From: an uncultured bacterium
GTDB lineage: Bacteria; Hydrothermota; Tepidihabitantia; Tepidihabitantales; DTDR01
Direction of reading: 5' to 3'
Length of the DNA: 51,402 bases
NCBI GenBank assembly: GCA_938040315.1
Contig: CALHQW010000026.1
Coordinates: 1 to 51,402, forward strand
Notes under the pieces: generated by a model
What the model was told of the DNA's origin: nothing
Databases searched by the model: none
What the model saw: only the letters and a program-made list of their open reading frames with translations
Translations under genes and position numbers: made by a program
Shown here: piece after piece, positions 16,953 through 25,331 of the stretch
Position numbering within the stretch: position 1 is the first letter of the stretch
Layout: each line of letters opens with the position of its first letter

Positions 16953-18298
16953 TCAGTTTCAATCTCCTCTTCAAAAGTTAAATTATCAAATCTCATATAT
17001 TCATTAAGGAAGGCTAAACGAAATTGACCTGTCGGACCGTTCCTTTGTTTAGCAATAATTATTCTAGCCATCCCTTTTTCTGGGCTATTTTCATTATAAA
17101 ACTCATCTCGATATAAAAGAATTACTAAATCAGCGTCTTGTTCAATTGCTCCCGATTCTCTTAAATCGGCTAATTGGGGAATTGGTTTCTTAGGATCCCG
17201 CCTCTCCGGACTTCTTGATAATTGGGAAAGACAAATCACTGGAATATTCAACTCTTTTGCCATTGCCTTTAAAGAACGAGAAATTTCTGAAATCACTTCT
17301 TGCCGGGTCACGCTTCGACTTTCTCTCACACCTTCAATCAATTGTAAATAATCAATCACCACTAATCCCAGGGGCACTTCCGATTTTAATCTTCTTGCCT
17401 TTGCCCGAATATCCAATACTGATAATCGCGGTGAATCGTCAATAAAAAATTCAATTTCATAAAAAAGACCGCAAACCGCTGAAATTCTTTGCCAAGCATC
17501 CCGCGAGAGAACGCCGGCTCTTAATGCTCGCAACGCAATTCTTGCCTCACTACAAATCAACCTTTGGATAAGTAATTCTTTGGACATTTCTAAAGAGAAA
17601 AAAGCTACCGGTATTTGATTTCTTACTGCTATATTTATTGCTAAATTTAAGGCAAATGCAGTTTTTCCCATAGAAGGTCGACCAGCAATAATTATCAAAT
17701 CACCATTCTGAATTCCAGAAGTCATTTCATCCAATTTATCAAAACCAGTCTCCAAACCAATAAGAAGTTTTTTCTTTTGAGAAATCTCTTCAATTTTTTC
17801 CAAAGTCTCTTTTAATACATTTTTTATACTGACAAAACCTTTTCTTATCCGTGCTTCTTTAATAGAAAAAATCATTGATTCGGCTTTATCTAAAAGTTCA
17901 TCGACTGGCAATTTGTTTTCATAAGTTTCTTTAATAATTTGGGTAGCAACCTGAATCAATTTTCTCTTAATTGCCTTTTCTAAGATCAACTTTGCCCAAT
18001 CTTCTACACCGGCAGTGGTTAAAACAGAATTAACTAAATTTGCCAATTCTTGTTGCCCACCAATTTGAGCCAATAAATTTTGTCTCTCTAACTCTTCACT
18101 AACGGTCATAACATCCACCGCGGAATTCTTTTCGAAAAGATTAACAATCGCCTCAAAAATTGCTTGATGAGCTTGAGAATAAAAACAACTTTTATCTACA
18201 TATTCCAAAACCCGCGGAATTACTTCCTGATCCAGAAGCATCGCTCCTAATAATGCCCTTTCTACTTCTATTGAATGAGGTGCTTCTCTTTCAACCAT
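16949..18298 (-). CDS. dnaB: Replicative DNA helicase DnaB
   Basis: Hexameric 5'-3' helicase at the replication fork, 449 residues. The N-terminal domain (about 8-110, HSIEVERALLGAMLLD) is followed by the RecA-type motor with Walker A GRPSMGKTAF (206-215), FFSLEMSKELL, Walker B LGLVVIDYLQL, and RRDPKKPIPQLADLRESGAIEQDADLV. All motifs are intact and there is no intein. It overlaps coaBC by 31 nt at its start and radA by 4 nt at its end, placing it in a dense housekeeping operon. Confidence 0.97.
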   Translation of the reverse strand: MVEREAPHSIEVERALLGAMLLDQEVIPRVLEYVDKSCFYSQAHQAIFEAIVNLFEKNSAVDVMTVSEELERQNLLAQIGGQQELANLVNSVLTTAGVEDWAKLILEKAIKRKLIQVATQIIKETYENKLPVDELLDKAESMIFSIKEARIRKGFVSIKNVLKETLEKIEEISQKKKLLIGLETGFDKLDEMTSGIQNGDLIIIAGRPSMGKTAFALNLAINIAVRNQIPVAFFSLEMSKELLIQRLICSEARIALRALRAGVLSRDAWQRISAVCGLFYEIEFFIDDSPRLSVLDIRAKARRLKSEVPLGLVVIDYLQLIEGVRESRSVTRQEVISEISRSLKAMAKELNIPVICLSQLSRSPERRDPKKPIPQLADLRESGAIEQDADLVILLYRDEFYNENSPEKGMARIIIAKQRNGPTGQFRLAFLNEYMRFDNLTFEEEIETE

Positions 18299-19449
18299 AA
18301 TTCAATCTCTTCAATAAGTTTAAAAGCGAATTCTTTTTTATCCATTAAAGGGAATTCTTTCTTTTTGCCATTCTCAAAAAGTAAAGTTGCTTTTATCTCT
18401 TTTTTCCCGATTGTCTCGCTGGGATTTATTACACAAATAGATAAAGATTTTTCTTTTAATTTCCTTTCACCTTCCTTTAATTCATTTTCCGTATCACAAG
18501 AGAAACCCACTTTACAAAGAAATTGAGTTTCTTTCAACGCTTTCAAAATATCAATATTTCTTACTAGTTTTAACTCTAATTCTTCATCTTTTAATTTAGA
18601 GGGAAAGATCTCTTTAACTTGGTAGTCACAAGGAGCTGCATTCATAATTAAACAGGTATTTTCCGCTGCTTCTTCTTTTATTGCATTTAGCATCTCTTCA
18701 TTAGTAGAAACTCTTTTTACTTTTATCGGCAAGGCAGGATAATATTCACTTCTTCCTAAAATTAAGGTAACCTCATATCCCAATTGATGGCAAATTTCGG
18801 CTAATAGGACACTTAAAAGACCGCTTGCTCGATTAGTAATTATTCTAATTTTATCAATATTACTTTCCGTAGCACCGCCGGTAATTACAAATTTTATCCT
18901 TTTCTTTTCTTCTAATAAAAGAGATTTAACAAAATTTAGAATTTTTTCTGGTTCCGCCATTCTTCCTTTCCCTTTTTCGCCACAACCCAATTCTCCCTCT
19001 TCTGGTTCAATTATAAAAAACCCATTTCTTTTTAAATTCTCAATATTTTGTTGAATTACTTTCTTTTCCCACATATTAACATTCATTGCTGGCGCAATCA
19101 CTATTGGAGATTTACATGCTAGTACCGAGGTAGTGAGCAAATCATCGGCAATACCATGAGCGATTTTGGAGATAATGTTGGCGGTTGCTGGCGCAATAAG
19201 AAAGAGATGAATATTTTGAACCAATTCTAAATGGAGATATTTTTTTTCTTCCAAAAACATCTCCCAAAAAGTTGGATTGCCAGAAAGGGCAGAAAAAAGT
19301 AAAGGATTAATTAATTTCTTAGCATTTCTGGTCATTACCACAAAAACTTCGGCTCCTTCTCTTTTAAATAACCGAACCAGTTCTAAAGCCTTGTAAATAG
19401 CGATGCTTGAAGATACGCCAAGAAGAATCTTTTTATCTTTTAAAATCAT
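18268..19449 (-). CDS. coaBC: Bifunctional CoaBC (phosphopantothenate-cysteine ligase / decarboxylase)
   Basis: Performs two steps of coenzyme A synthesis. The N-terminal flavin-dependent decarboxylase (about 1-175) has GVSSSIAIYKAL, His73, PAMNVNMW (about 120-127) and the catalytic Cys156 in GELGCGEKGKGRM. The C-terminal ligase (about 185-393) carries VITGGATESNIDKIRIITNRASG and KLKDEELELKLVRNIDIL with the conserved Lys. The usual AAVADY motif reads AAPCDY here, a conservative variant. Overlaps: rpoZ by 4 nt and dnaB by 31 nt. Confidence 0.94.
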   Translation of the reverse strand: MILKDKKILLGVSSSIAIYKALELVRLFKREGAEVFVVMTRNAKKLINPLLFSALSGNPTFWEMFLEEKKYLHLELVQNIHLFLIAPATANIISKIAHGIADDLLTTSVLACKSPIVIAPAMNVNMWEKKVIQQNIENLKRNGFFIIEPEEGELGCGEKGKGRMAEPEKILNFVKSLLLEEKKRIKFVITGGATESNIDKIRIITNRASGLLSVLLAEICHQLGYEVTLILGRSEYYPALPIKVKRVSTNEEMLNAIKEEAAENTCLIMNAAPCDYQVKEIFPSKLKDEELELKLVRNIDILKALKETQFLCKVGFSCDTENELKEGERKLKEKSLSICVINPSETIGKKEIKATLLFENGKKKEFPLMDKKEFAFKLIEEIELWLKEKHLIQ

Positions 19450-19655
19450 CCTTTTTCAATTTTTACTTCACCACTCAAAATCTGTTTTAGAGCATAAAGG
19501 TAAACGTTTTCTTTCTGTTCCATTTTTCCTTCTCTAATTAAATCTAAATATCTTCTTGCCAGTTTCGCGGCTGCTAAAATTATTTCATATTTATTAAATT
19601 TTTTTTCCTTTTCTTCAATATGAATCTTTTCTTGAGGAATATGAGGATCACTCAC
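19446..19655 (-). CDS. rpoZ: RNA polymerase omega subunit
   Basis: A 69-residue RNA polymerase omega protein that stabilises the beta' subunit. The core FNKYEIILAAAKLARRYLDL matches the family's (N/S)KYELV..AAKRAR pattern, and ENVYLYALKQILSGEVKI matches the C-terminal (V)ALEEI..GKV helix. Its place between gmk and coaBC is the widespread gmk-rpoZ-coaBC order. It overlaps both neighbours by 4 nt. The N-terminal 20 residues are charged and poorly conserved. Confidence 0.88.
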   Translation of the reverse strand: MSDPHIPQEKIHIEEKEKKFNKYEIILAAAKLARRYLDLIREGKMEQKENVYLYALKQILSGEVKIEKG

Positions 19656-20257
19656 TTTTCACCTCCTTTTAAACTTTTTGGCATTTCTTTTAAATCCTCC
19701 ACTTTAATAATCGCCTTTAAATTTTCAACCGTTTCTTTTAAATTATCATTTAATAAATAATAATCAAAAATTTTTTTATTTTTTAAAACTGCCTTCCAAA
19801 AATTTTTGTCCGCTTTTAAACGAAAATCAACTTCCTTTTTGTTCCTTTTTTCTAATCTTTTTCTTAAACTGAATAAGGAAGGTGGTAAAATCAAAATTAT
19901 TTTACTCTCTTTTTTAAATTTCTCTTTGATTTTTTTGGCTCCCTTAATATCTAAGTCCATTAAAATTTTTCTTCCTTCTTTTAATGCCTTCTCAAAAGGT
20001 TTCCTCGGTGTTCCATAATAATTGCCATAGATAAAGGTCCATTCCAGAAGTTTTCCATCCTTAATCATCTTTTTAAATTCCTCTTCGGAAACAAAATAAT
20101 AATCCTTTCCTTCTTTTTCGCCTCTTCTTTTTTTTCGACTGGTTAGGGAAACGGAGAAAAAAATATCTTTACTATTACTTTTAAGTAACCTTTTAACCAA
20201 AGTAGTTTTACCGCTTCCCGAAGAACCAACCAAAACAAAAATCTTGCTATTCCACAT
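19652..20257 (-). CDS. gmk: Guanylate kinase
   Basis: Phosphorylates GMP to GDP using ATP. It has 201 residues with P-loop VGSSGSGKTT (about 10-19), the GMP-binding segment FSVSLTSRKKRRGEKEGKDYYFVSEEEF (R/T/S pattern with YxF), LLEWTFIYGNYYGTP and DLDIKGAKKIKEKF. Length is normal. The start overlaps the yicC stop by 11 nt, and the end overlaps rpoZ by 4 nt. Confidence 0.96.
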   Translation of the reverse strand: MWNSKIFVLVGSSGSGKTTLVKRLLKSNSKDIFFSVSLTSRKKRRGEKEGKDYYFVSEEEFKKMIKDGKLLEWTFIYGNYYGTPRKPFEKALKEGRKILMDLDIKGAKKIKEKFKKESKIILILPPSLFSLRKRLEKRNKKEVDFRLKADKNFWKAVLKNKKIFDYYLLNDNLKETVENLKAIIKVEDLKEMPKSLKGGEK

Positions 20258-21107
20258 TTCTTACCTGTTCTCGAATTTTATCCACCTCTTCTTTTATCAA
20301 AATTACCTTCTCAGAAATATAAAAATCTCTCGCCTTACTTGCCAAAGTCTCAACCTCTCTCATCATCTCGGAAAGAATAAATTCTAACTTTCTTCCCGAG
20401 GCAATATTCTCTTTTAAGGTATCTAAAAAAAGTTGGGCATGGGAACGGAGGCGACTACATTCCTCAGCGATATCAATCCTTTCTTGTAATAAAGAAATCT
20501 CTTGGAGAATTCGGTTACGGGCTTCTTCTTTATTATTGAAATCAATCCGATTAAGAAGTTCCTTTTTCTTTTCTTTTAATTTATCAGGAATCCGCTCTTC
20601 GATCAACTTTACTAATCTAATAATTCGACTAATTCTTTTTTTAAATTCCTTTTCAATAAATCTGCCTTCTTTCTCGCGCATTCTAATAAGATTATTTAGG
20701 GCTTTATTAAAAATCTTTTTTAAATTTTCATACAATACCTTATTATTTTTCTCTTTTTTCTCCACCTTTAAAATTCCGGGTAAAGAAAGCAGAAAGTTAA
20801 TATCCACCTCACCTTTTAAATTATATTTCTCCTTCAAATCCTTACAAACTTTTAAAATATTTTCTACTAAATCTTTATCATAAGTAAACTCTTCATTAAC
20901 TGCTCCTTCGCTTTCTAAATTTATTGAAACTTGTAAATAACCCCTTTTAATCCGATTTTTTATCCATTCTTTGATTTCGGCTTCATAAATTTTTAATTTC
21001 TCGGGCATTTTTATTGCCATTTCTAAATGTTTATGATTAAAAGATTTTACCTCAATATTTATTCCGTATCCTTTTCCCTCTCCTATCCCAGTCATACTTC
21101 TAATCAT
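20247..21107 (-). CDS. yicC: YicC-family endoribonuclease
   Basis: A 286-residue YicC-family protein. It starts MIRSMTGIGEGKG (family MIRSMTGFG), continues with EVKSFNHKHLEMAIKMPEKL, and ends with the conserved AEECSRLRSHAQLFLDTL and GRKLEFILSEMMREVETLASKA. Members in E. coli and B. subtilis are endoribonucleases that target small or structured RNAs. Gene order (yicC-gmk-rpoZ-coaBC) is conserved across many phyla, supporting the assignment. It starts 1 nt after the dtd stop. Confidence 0.93.
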   Translation of the reverse strand: MIRSMTGIGEGKGYGINIEVKSFNHKHLEMAIKMPEKLKIYEAEIKEWIKNRIKRGYLQVSINLESEGAVNEEFTYDKDLVENILKVCKDLKEKYNLKGEVDINFLLSLPGILKVEKKEKNNKVLYENLKKIFNKALNNLIRMREKEGRFIEKEFKKRISRIIRLVKLIEERIPDKLKEKKKELLNRIDFNNKEEARNRILQEISLLQERIDIAEECSRLRSHAQLFLDTLKENIASGRKLEFILSEMMREVETLASKARDFYISEKVILIKEEVDKIREQVRNVE

Positions 21108-21108
21108 C

Positions 21109-21546
21109 CTATTCCTCCAAAATAAAAGTTACCGGACCATCATTCTCAATTTTTATTAACATTCGGGCACCAAAAACACCTTTTTCAACTTTTAAACCAC
21201 GGTATTTTAATTCTAAAATAAACCGTTCGTATAAACTTTCCGCAATTTCTTTCTTTCCTGCCTTGGTAAAATCAGGCCGCAAACCTGATTTTAAATCACC
21301 ATAAAGAGTAAAATTAGGAATCACCATTATTTCACCACCCACTCTCTCTAAAGAATAACTCATCTTACCTTCTTCATCATCAAAAATTCTTAATTGAGGA
21401 ATCCTTTGGGCTAATTTAATACATTTACTTTCATTATCGCCTTCACCAATTCCCAAAAAAATCAAAATCCCTTTATTAATCTTAGAATATAATTGATTAT
21501 TAATATAACATTCGGCAGTTTTTACTCTTTGTAACACGCACCTCAA
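21109..21546 (-). CDS. dtd: D-aminoacyl-tRNA deacylase
   Basis: Hydrolyses D-amino acids mischarged on tRNA. The 145 residues start MRCVLQRVKTAE, aligning with the family MRAVVQRV opening. Because this Arg-x-Val-x-Gln-Arg start is conserved, the TTG at 21546-21544 must be the initiation codon even though no Shine-Dalgarno is visible. The substrate loop reads NFTLYGDLKSGLRPDF (family SQFTLyad..kG.RP.F), and the second active-site motif is NDGPVTFILE, close to the family NxGPVT. Both proofreading motifs are intact. Confidence 0.93.
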   Translation of the reverse strand: MRCVLQRVKTAECYINNQLYSKINKGILIFLGIGEGDNESKCIKLAQRIPQLRIFDDEEGKMSYSLERVGGEIMVIPNFTLYGDLKSGLRPDFTKAGKKEIAESLYERFILELKYRGLKVEKGVFGARMLIKIENDGPVTFILEE

Positions 21547-21564
21547 AGAAAAAAAGAAAAAATT

Positions 21565-22173
21565 TTATTTTTTCTTTAAATACTCTAATAGCGCTTTGGC
21601 AAATTTCTCGGCTGCCTCTGGTCCGTTAGCAGTAATTATATTTCCATCAACCACCACATCTTTATTAACATATTCCACATTAGCATTTTTAAATTCTTCT
21701 AATGCCTTCTTATCAATAAAACAAGTTGCTTTTCTTCCGTTAAGCACGCCACTTTTCACAATCGTAATCGGTGCCAAACAGATGCCTGCCAAAAGTTTAT
21801 TTTTTTCATTAAAATAACGACAAATTTCCCAAACTTTTCTATTATTCCAATAAAAAACAGAACCGGCACCACCAATTAAAATAAAACCATCATAATCCTC
21901 ATAATTTAAATTGTCTAAAGAAATATCTGGTTTTACTTTCATTCCCAACATACCAACCGCCTCAGTTGTTTCTTGCGAGACCACTGTTATCTTTACGCCA
22001 ACCTTTTGTAAATAATCATAAGGAATTTTAAACTCTTCATCACGAAAATCTTTAGGCGCAATCAAAAAGATAACCTTTTTTGTAATCTTTATTTCTTCTT
22101 TTTTTATCTCTTTCTTTTGACCACAAAAACTAAATACTAAAAACATCAAGAAAAAATATTTAAAATTTTTCAT
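21565..22173 (-). CDS. DJ-1/PfpI-family lipoprotein
   Basis: A 202-residue DJ-1/PfpI fold with a lipoprotein signal (MKNFKYFFLMFLVFSFC), which is unusual because most family members are cytosolic. The core follows from about 32: VIFLIAPKDFRDEEF (with the conserved Glu), DYDGFILIGGAGS, then LLAGICLAPITIV with the nucleophile-elbow Cys, and DGNIITANGPEAAEKFAKALLEYL. Family members include glyoxalases/deglycases, chaperones and proteases; activity here is unknown. It is the first gene of the string running to radA. A terminator lies upstream and no good promoter box was found. Confidence 0.85.
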   Translation of the reverse strand: MKNFKYFFLMFLVFSFCGQKKEIKKEEIKITKKVIFLIAPKDFRDEEFKIPYDYLQKVGVKITVVSQETTEAVGMLGMKVKPDISLDNLNYEDYDGFILIGGAGSVFYWNNRKVWEICRYFNEKNKLLAGICLAPITIVKSGVLNGRKATCFIDKKALEEFKNANVEYVNKDVVVDGNIITANGPEAAEKFAKALLEYLKKK

Positions 22174-22216
22174 AACTTATAATTTTAAGAGAAAATTAGT
22201 AAAAAATCAATAATAA

Positions 22217-22245
22217 AAAGGTGCCAGGATTAACCTGGCACCTTT
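22217..22245 (-). terminator. Terminator after pstS
   Basis: Perfect 12-bp stem: AAAGGTGCCAGG (22217-22228) pairing with CCTGGCACCTTT (22234-22245), 5-nt loop. It starts 22 nt beyond the pstS stop. Both flanks are A/T-rich, so it could work in either direction, but the only gene reading into it is pstS on the minus strand. Confidence 0.85.
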
Positions 22246-22267
22246 CTTTTTATTTAATAGTTAATAA

Positions 22268-23131
22268 TTATTTCTCTAAAAGTTTAAATACCTTCTCTTT
22301 TTCGGAAAGGGGGAGAGGTGCAAAACCAACCTCTTCAATTATTTCATCGCCCTTTTCTAATTCCCATTTGATAAATTTCTTTAAAAGTTTTCCTTTATCA
22401 GAATATAGGTATTCTTTATTCACAATATGATATAACGGTCTTGCCAAAGGATATTTAGTAATCTCCACAGGAGCATAGTACTTTCCATCTTTTTCGTTTT
22501 TGATTTTCAAAACCTTTATTCCTTTTATCTCTTTAATATATCCTATACCGACATAACCAATTCCACTTACATCTTGAGTTACTGCGTCAACAATTGCAGC
22601 GGTTCCTGCCATGTGTCTCATCTCTGGTGAATAATCACCCTTTAAAACCATCTCTTTGAAAAACTCATAAGTTCCGGAAGCAGGATTTCTACCATAAAGA
22701 GTAATCTCTTTGTCAAAAGATTTCAACTCCTTCCAATTCTTTATTTTCCTTTGATAAATATCTTTTACCTCGCTGATTGTTAGGCTCTCAATAGGATTAT
22801 TTTCATTAACAATGATGGCTAATAAATCGTAGGCAATAGGAATTTCCAAGTATTCAACACCGTTTTCCTTTAATCTATTTTTTTCCTCTTCTTTTAATTC
22901 CCTGGAAGAATTAGCACACATTATTTCCTTATCAATTAAGCCAGCAATACCAACACCACTGCCACCGCCCATTACAGTAATATTTTCTTTAGGATTTTCC
23001 TTTAAAAACTTTTCTACTAAGGCACTCACAAGATTGACCATCGTATCCGAACCTTTGATAATCAATGTCTCTTGTCTTGGACAATTTAATAATAATAAGA
23101 ATAAAGTAAATAAAAGAATCAGTTTTTTCAT
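22268..23131 (-). CDS. pstS: Phosphate-binding lipoprotein PstS
   Basis: Periplasmic substrate-binding component of the phosphate importer. The N-terminal hydrophobic stretch ends in LLLNC, a probable lipidation Cys. Ligand-site blocks are visible: IKGSDTMVNL, MGGGSGVGIAGLIDKEI, CANSSREL, NPIESLTISEVKDIYQRKIKNW and GRNPASGTYEFF. It has 287 residues. GGGAGG precedes the ATG. It is separated by 13 nt from the porin-like gene upstream and shares its promoter. The transporter genes pstCAB lie about 19 kb away on the opposite strand. Confidence 0.94.
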   Translation of the reverse strand: MKKLILLFTLFLLLLNCPRQETLIIKGSDTMVNLVSALVEKFLKENPKENITVMGGGSGVGIAGLIDKEIMCANSSRELKEEEKNRLKENGVEYLEIPIAYDLLAIIVNENNPIESLTISEVKDIYQRKIKNWKELKSFDKEITLYGRNPASGTYEFFKEMVLKGDYSPEMRHMAGTAAIVDAVTQDVSGIGYVGIGYIKEIKGIKVLKIKNEKDGKYYAPVEITKYPLARPLYHIVNKEYLYSDKGKLLKKFIKWELEKGDEIIEEVGFAPLPLSEKEKVFKLLEK

Positions 23132-23144
23132 TTTTCCTCCCTTT

Positions 23145-24128
23145 TTAGAAATAACCTTGTAATTGGAAGATGATTTTTAACAAGTTATGCTTTTTGGCAT
23201 ATTGGTAATAGGCAATGTTTGGCATTAATTTTAAGTTATCACCGAAAGCAAAGTAATTTAATCCAAAAGTAATTCCCATTTCATTATCAGCATTGCTATC
23301 TTTTTTTCTAAAATCAAATCGGAAAATGGGCTGGATTTTATCCACTTGATATCCGAAGATTCCATAAAATCCTTGTGGTTTTTTCACACTCTCTTTTCCT
23401 TCTCTACCAAATAGATATTCTAATACAATTGTGAAAGGTGATTTGGTATAACCGGCTTCCAGACCTAAACGAAAATAAGGAAGCAAGTCTTTTATTTCAC
23501 CAGTACCTGTTTTTCCGTAATAAAAGTTAGCACCGACAAAACTCTTTTCTATCGGTTTTAATATCAACCTACTTGAAACATCCTTCCATTCATTTTCATC
23601 TGTTGGTGCTGTTCTTCCAGTACCATTTATGATATTAAGATTTAACTCGTACATATTTCCCTTATAGAAAAATCCCAAGCCAAAATCCCTTGTGGCAACT
23701 GGTGCTCTTAAAGAAGAAATTAAAGAACCTTCAACAAAATGAACCTTGTGAGCCGATGTGGCGATTTCGTAGCCTAAAAGTTGCTTAAATTTGCCAAAAC
23801 GGATTTCCAACTCTTTTTTGGGTGTGAGAGCAACATATAAATCATAGGAATACCAGTCTTTGCCAGCAATATCAAAATAGACTTTCCCATAAAAGAGATT
23901 TTCGTATTCCAATTTGAAATCTAAATAGGTTTTTGGAATATAAAAGGTATTTGCTTTTTTGGTTAGATTCTCCTCTTTTTCAATGGAAAAGGAATAGGCG
24001 CTGAGAATGTGAGGGTTTAAGGTGAGTTTTAACTGGTCTTTTTGATACTCAATCGCGTAGGAAAAATTGATTAAAAAAATAAAAATAACTAAACTCATTA
24101 TTTTTTTTATTATTTTGTTTTCTTTCAT
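23145..24128 (-). CDS. Outer-membrane porin-like protein, probably phosphate-selective
   Basis: About 327 residues. A signal peptide (IIKKIMSLVIFIFLINFSYA) is followed by alternating beta-strand sequence such as FDIAGKDWYSYDLYVALTPKKEL and RFGKFKQLLGYE, an OprP/OprO-like pattern, and the protein ends IIFQLQGYF. The final aromatic Phe is the outer-membrane barrel assembly signal. Co-transcription with pstS supports a phosphate or polyphosphate porin role; this is inferred from context and general pattern. Two ATGs are adjacent behind GGAGG; the second (24128) has the better, though still short, spacing (the first is at 24131). Confidence 0.82.
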   Translation of the reverse strand: MKENKIIKKIMSLVIFIFLINFSYAIEYQKDQLKLTLNPHILSAYSFSIEKEENLTKKANTFYIPKTYLDFKLEYENLFYGKVYFDIAGKDWYSYDLYVALTPKKELEIRFGKFKQLLGYEIATSAHKVHFVEGSLISSLRAPVATRDFGLGFFYKGNMYELNLNIINGTGRTAPTDENEWKDVSSRLILKPIEKSFVGANFYYGKTGTGEIKDLLPYFRLGLEAGYTKSPFTIVLEYLFGREGKESVKKPQGFYGIFGYQVDKIQPIFRFDFRKKDSNADNEMGITFGLNYFAFGDNLKLMPNIAYYQYAKKHNLLKIIFQLQGYF

Positions 24129-24149
24129 CATCCTCCTTTGTTAACATTA

Positions 24150-24177
24150 ATTATAATAAAAATTTTTTATTTTGCAA
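24150..24177 (-). promoter_or_regulatory. Promoter of the porin-pstS operon
   Basis: Minus strand: TTGCAA (24177-24172), 16-nt spacer, TATAAT (24155-24150), then a short leader containing AAAGGAGG directly before the start codons. Confidence 0.68.
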
Positions 24178-24230
24178 GTTTTTTATTATCCCCTATTTTT
24201 CTAACACTATAAAAAGTATTAGAATATCTT

Positions 24231-25331
24231 TTAATCCTTATTTTTTATATAACTTCTTACTTCTTTAATAACCTTTTTAATTTCGCTTAACTTTAAAAAA
24301 GGATATAAAGGTAAACTCAAAACCTGTTTTGAAAATTTTTCTACTCTTTTACATTCAATTACTTTTGAATTGTTTTTAAAAATTGGATGATAATATAATG
24401 GATAAGGATAATATATCTTTGTCTCAATTCCCTTTTTATCTAAATAATCTTTTAATTTTTTATTATTATTTACCCTTATTGTATAAATATTATAGGCATG
24501 AATTTTACCATTCTCTTCTTTTGGACAAGTTAAATAGGAATTTAAATTTTGATTATAAATCTGGGCTATCTCTCTTCTTTTTCTTAATAAAAATTTTATT
24601 TTCTTTAACTTTACCCTTAAAATCCCTGCCTGAATTGTATCCAAACGGGAATTAAAACCAAGGTCATCAATAATCTCTTTTTTTAAATCCGGGTTTCTTA
24701 GTTCTTTTATTTTTTTATAAAAATAAAAAGATTTTGTTAGACATAAACCACCATCACCAAAACAGGATAAATTCTTTGTTGGATAAAAAGAGAAGCAACT
24801 AATCTCACCAAAACTGCCACAATACCTATCTTTATATTTTGCTCCAAAACTCTGACAACAATCTTCTATTAAAAAAAGTCCATACCTATTTTTTATATCA
24901 ATAATCTCTTCCAGATCACAAGGAAGCCCAAAAAGATGGACAATAATTATTCCTTTTGTTTTTTTAGATATCGCCTTTTTTATCTCTTTCGGTGAAATAT
25001 TATAGTCCTCCTTGATATCAACAAAAACCGGCTTTGCCTTTAATTTTAATATCGCTAAGGCAGTAGAAATATAAGAAAAGGAAGGAGTAATTATTTCATC
25101 ACCTTCTTTTACCTTTAATGCTTTTAATGCCAAAATTAAAGCATCTGTTCCAGAATTGACACCAATTGAATAAAAATTACCATTAGAAGAAAAAAATTGA
25201 GAAAAATCTTCCTCAAAAAGTTCTAATTCCTTTCCTAAAATATAATCACCTTTTTCTAAAAATTTGTCTATTTTTAAATCTTTTTTAAAGAATTTGTATT
25301 CCCTTTTTAAATCAATGAAGGGGATTTTCAT
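24231..25331 (-). CDS. DegT/DnrJ/EryC1/StrS-family sugar aminotransferase
   Basis: PLP-dependent aminotransferase of about 366 residues that makes amino sugars for surface polysaccharides from 4- or 3-keto sugar nucleotides. Visible are IPFIDLKREY at the start, GVNSGTDALILALKAL, DEIITPSFSYISTALAI, LIEDCCQSFGAKYKDRYCG and the cofactor-lysine motif SFYPTKNLSCFGDGG (Lys near 185), then RLDTIQAGILRVKL. No other sugar genes are adjacent. The ATG at 25331 gives the family start MKIPFIDL; a TTG just before it is not needed. It begins inside the 3' end of the preceding gene. Confidence 0.93.
   Translation of the reverse strand: MKIPFIDLKREYKFFKKDLKIDKFLEKGDYILGKELELFEEDFSQFFSSNGNFYSIGVNSGTDALILALKALKVKEGDEIITPSFSYISTALAILKLKAKPVFVDIKEDYNISPKEIKKAISKKTKGIIIVHLFGLPCDLEEIIDIKNRYGLFLIEDCCQSFGAKYKDRYCGSFGEISCFSFYPTKNLSCFGDGGLCLTKSFYFYKKIKELRNPDLKKEIIDDLGFNSRLDTIQAGILRVKLKKIKFLLRKRREIAQIYNQNLNSYLTCPKEENGKIHAYNIYTIRVNNNKKLKDYLDKKGIETKIYYPYPLYYHPIFKNNSKVIECKRVEKFSKQVLSLPLYPFLKLSEIKKVIKEVRSYIKNKD

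Noticed and set aside
20536-20883. 115-codon ORF antisense to yicC
   Set aside because: It is a shadow of yicC, which has clear family motifs on the other strand; the antisense ORF has no start signals.
22174-22200. TATAAG box close to the DJ-1 lipoprotein start as a leaderless promoter
   Set aside because: Only 2 nt separate the box from the ATG, so the predicted transcript would start inside the gene, and the -35 (TTTACT) is poor.
24192-24230. Imperfect 8-bp hairpin after the DegT aminotransferase gene as a terminator
   Set aside because: The stem is short and AT-rich with one G-U pair, and on the minus strand it is followed by A-rich rather than T-rich sequence.
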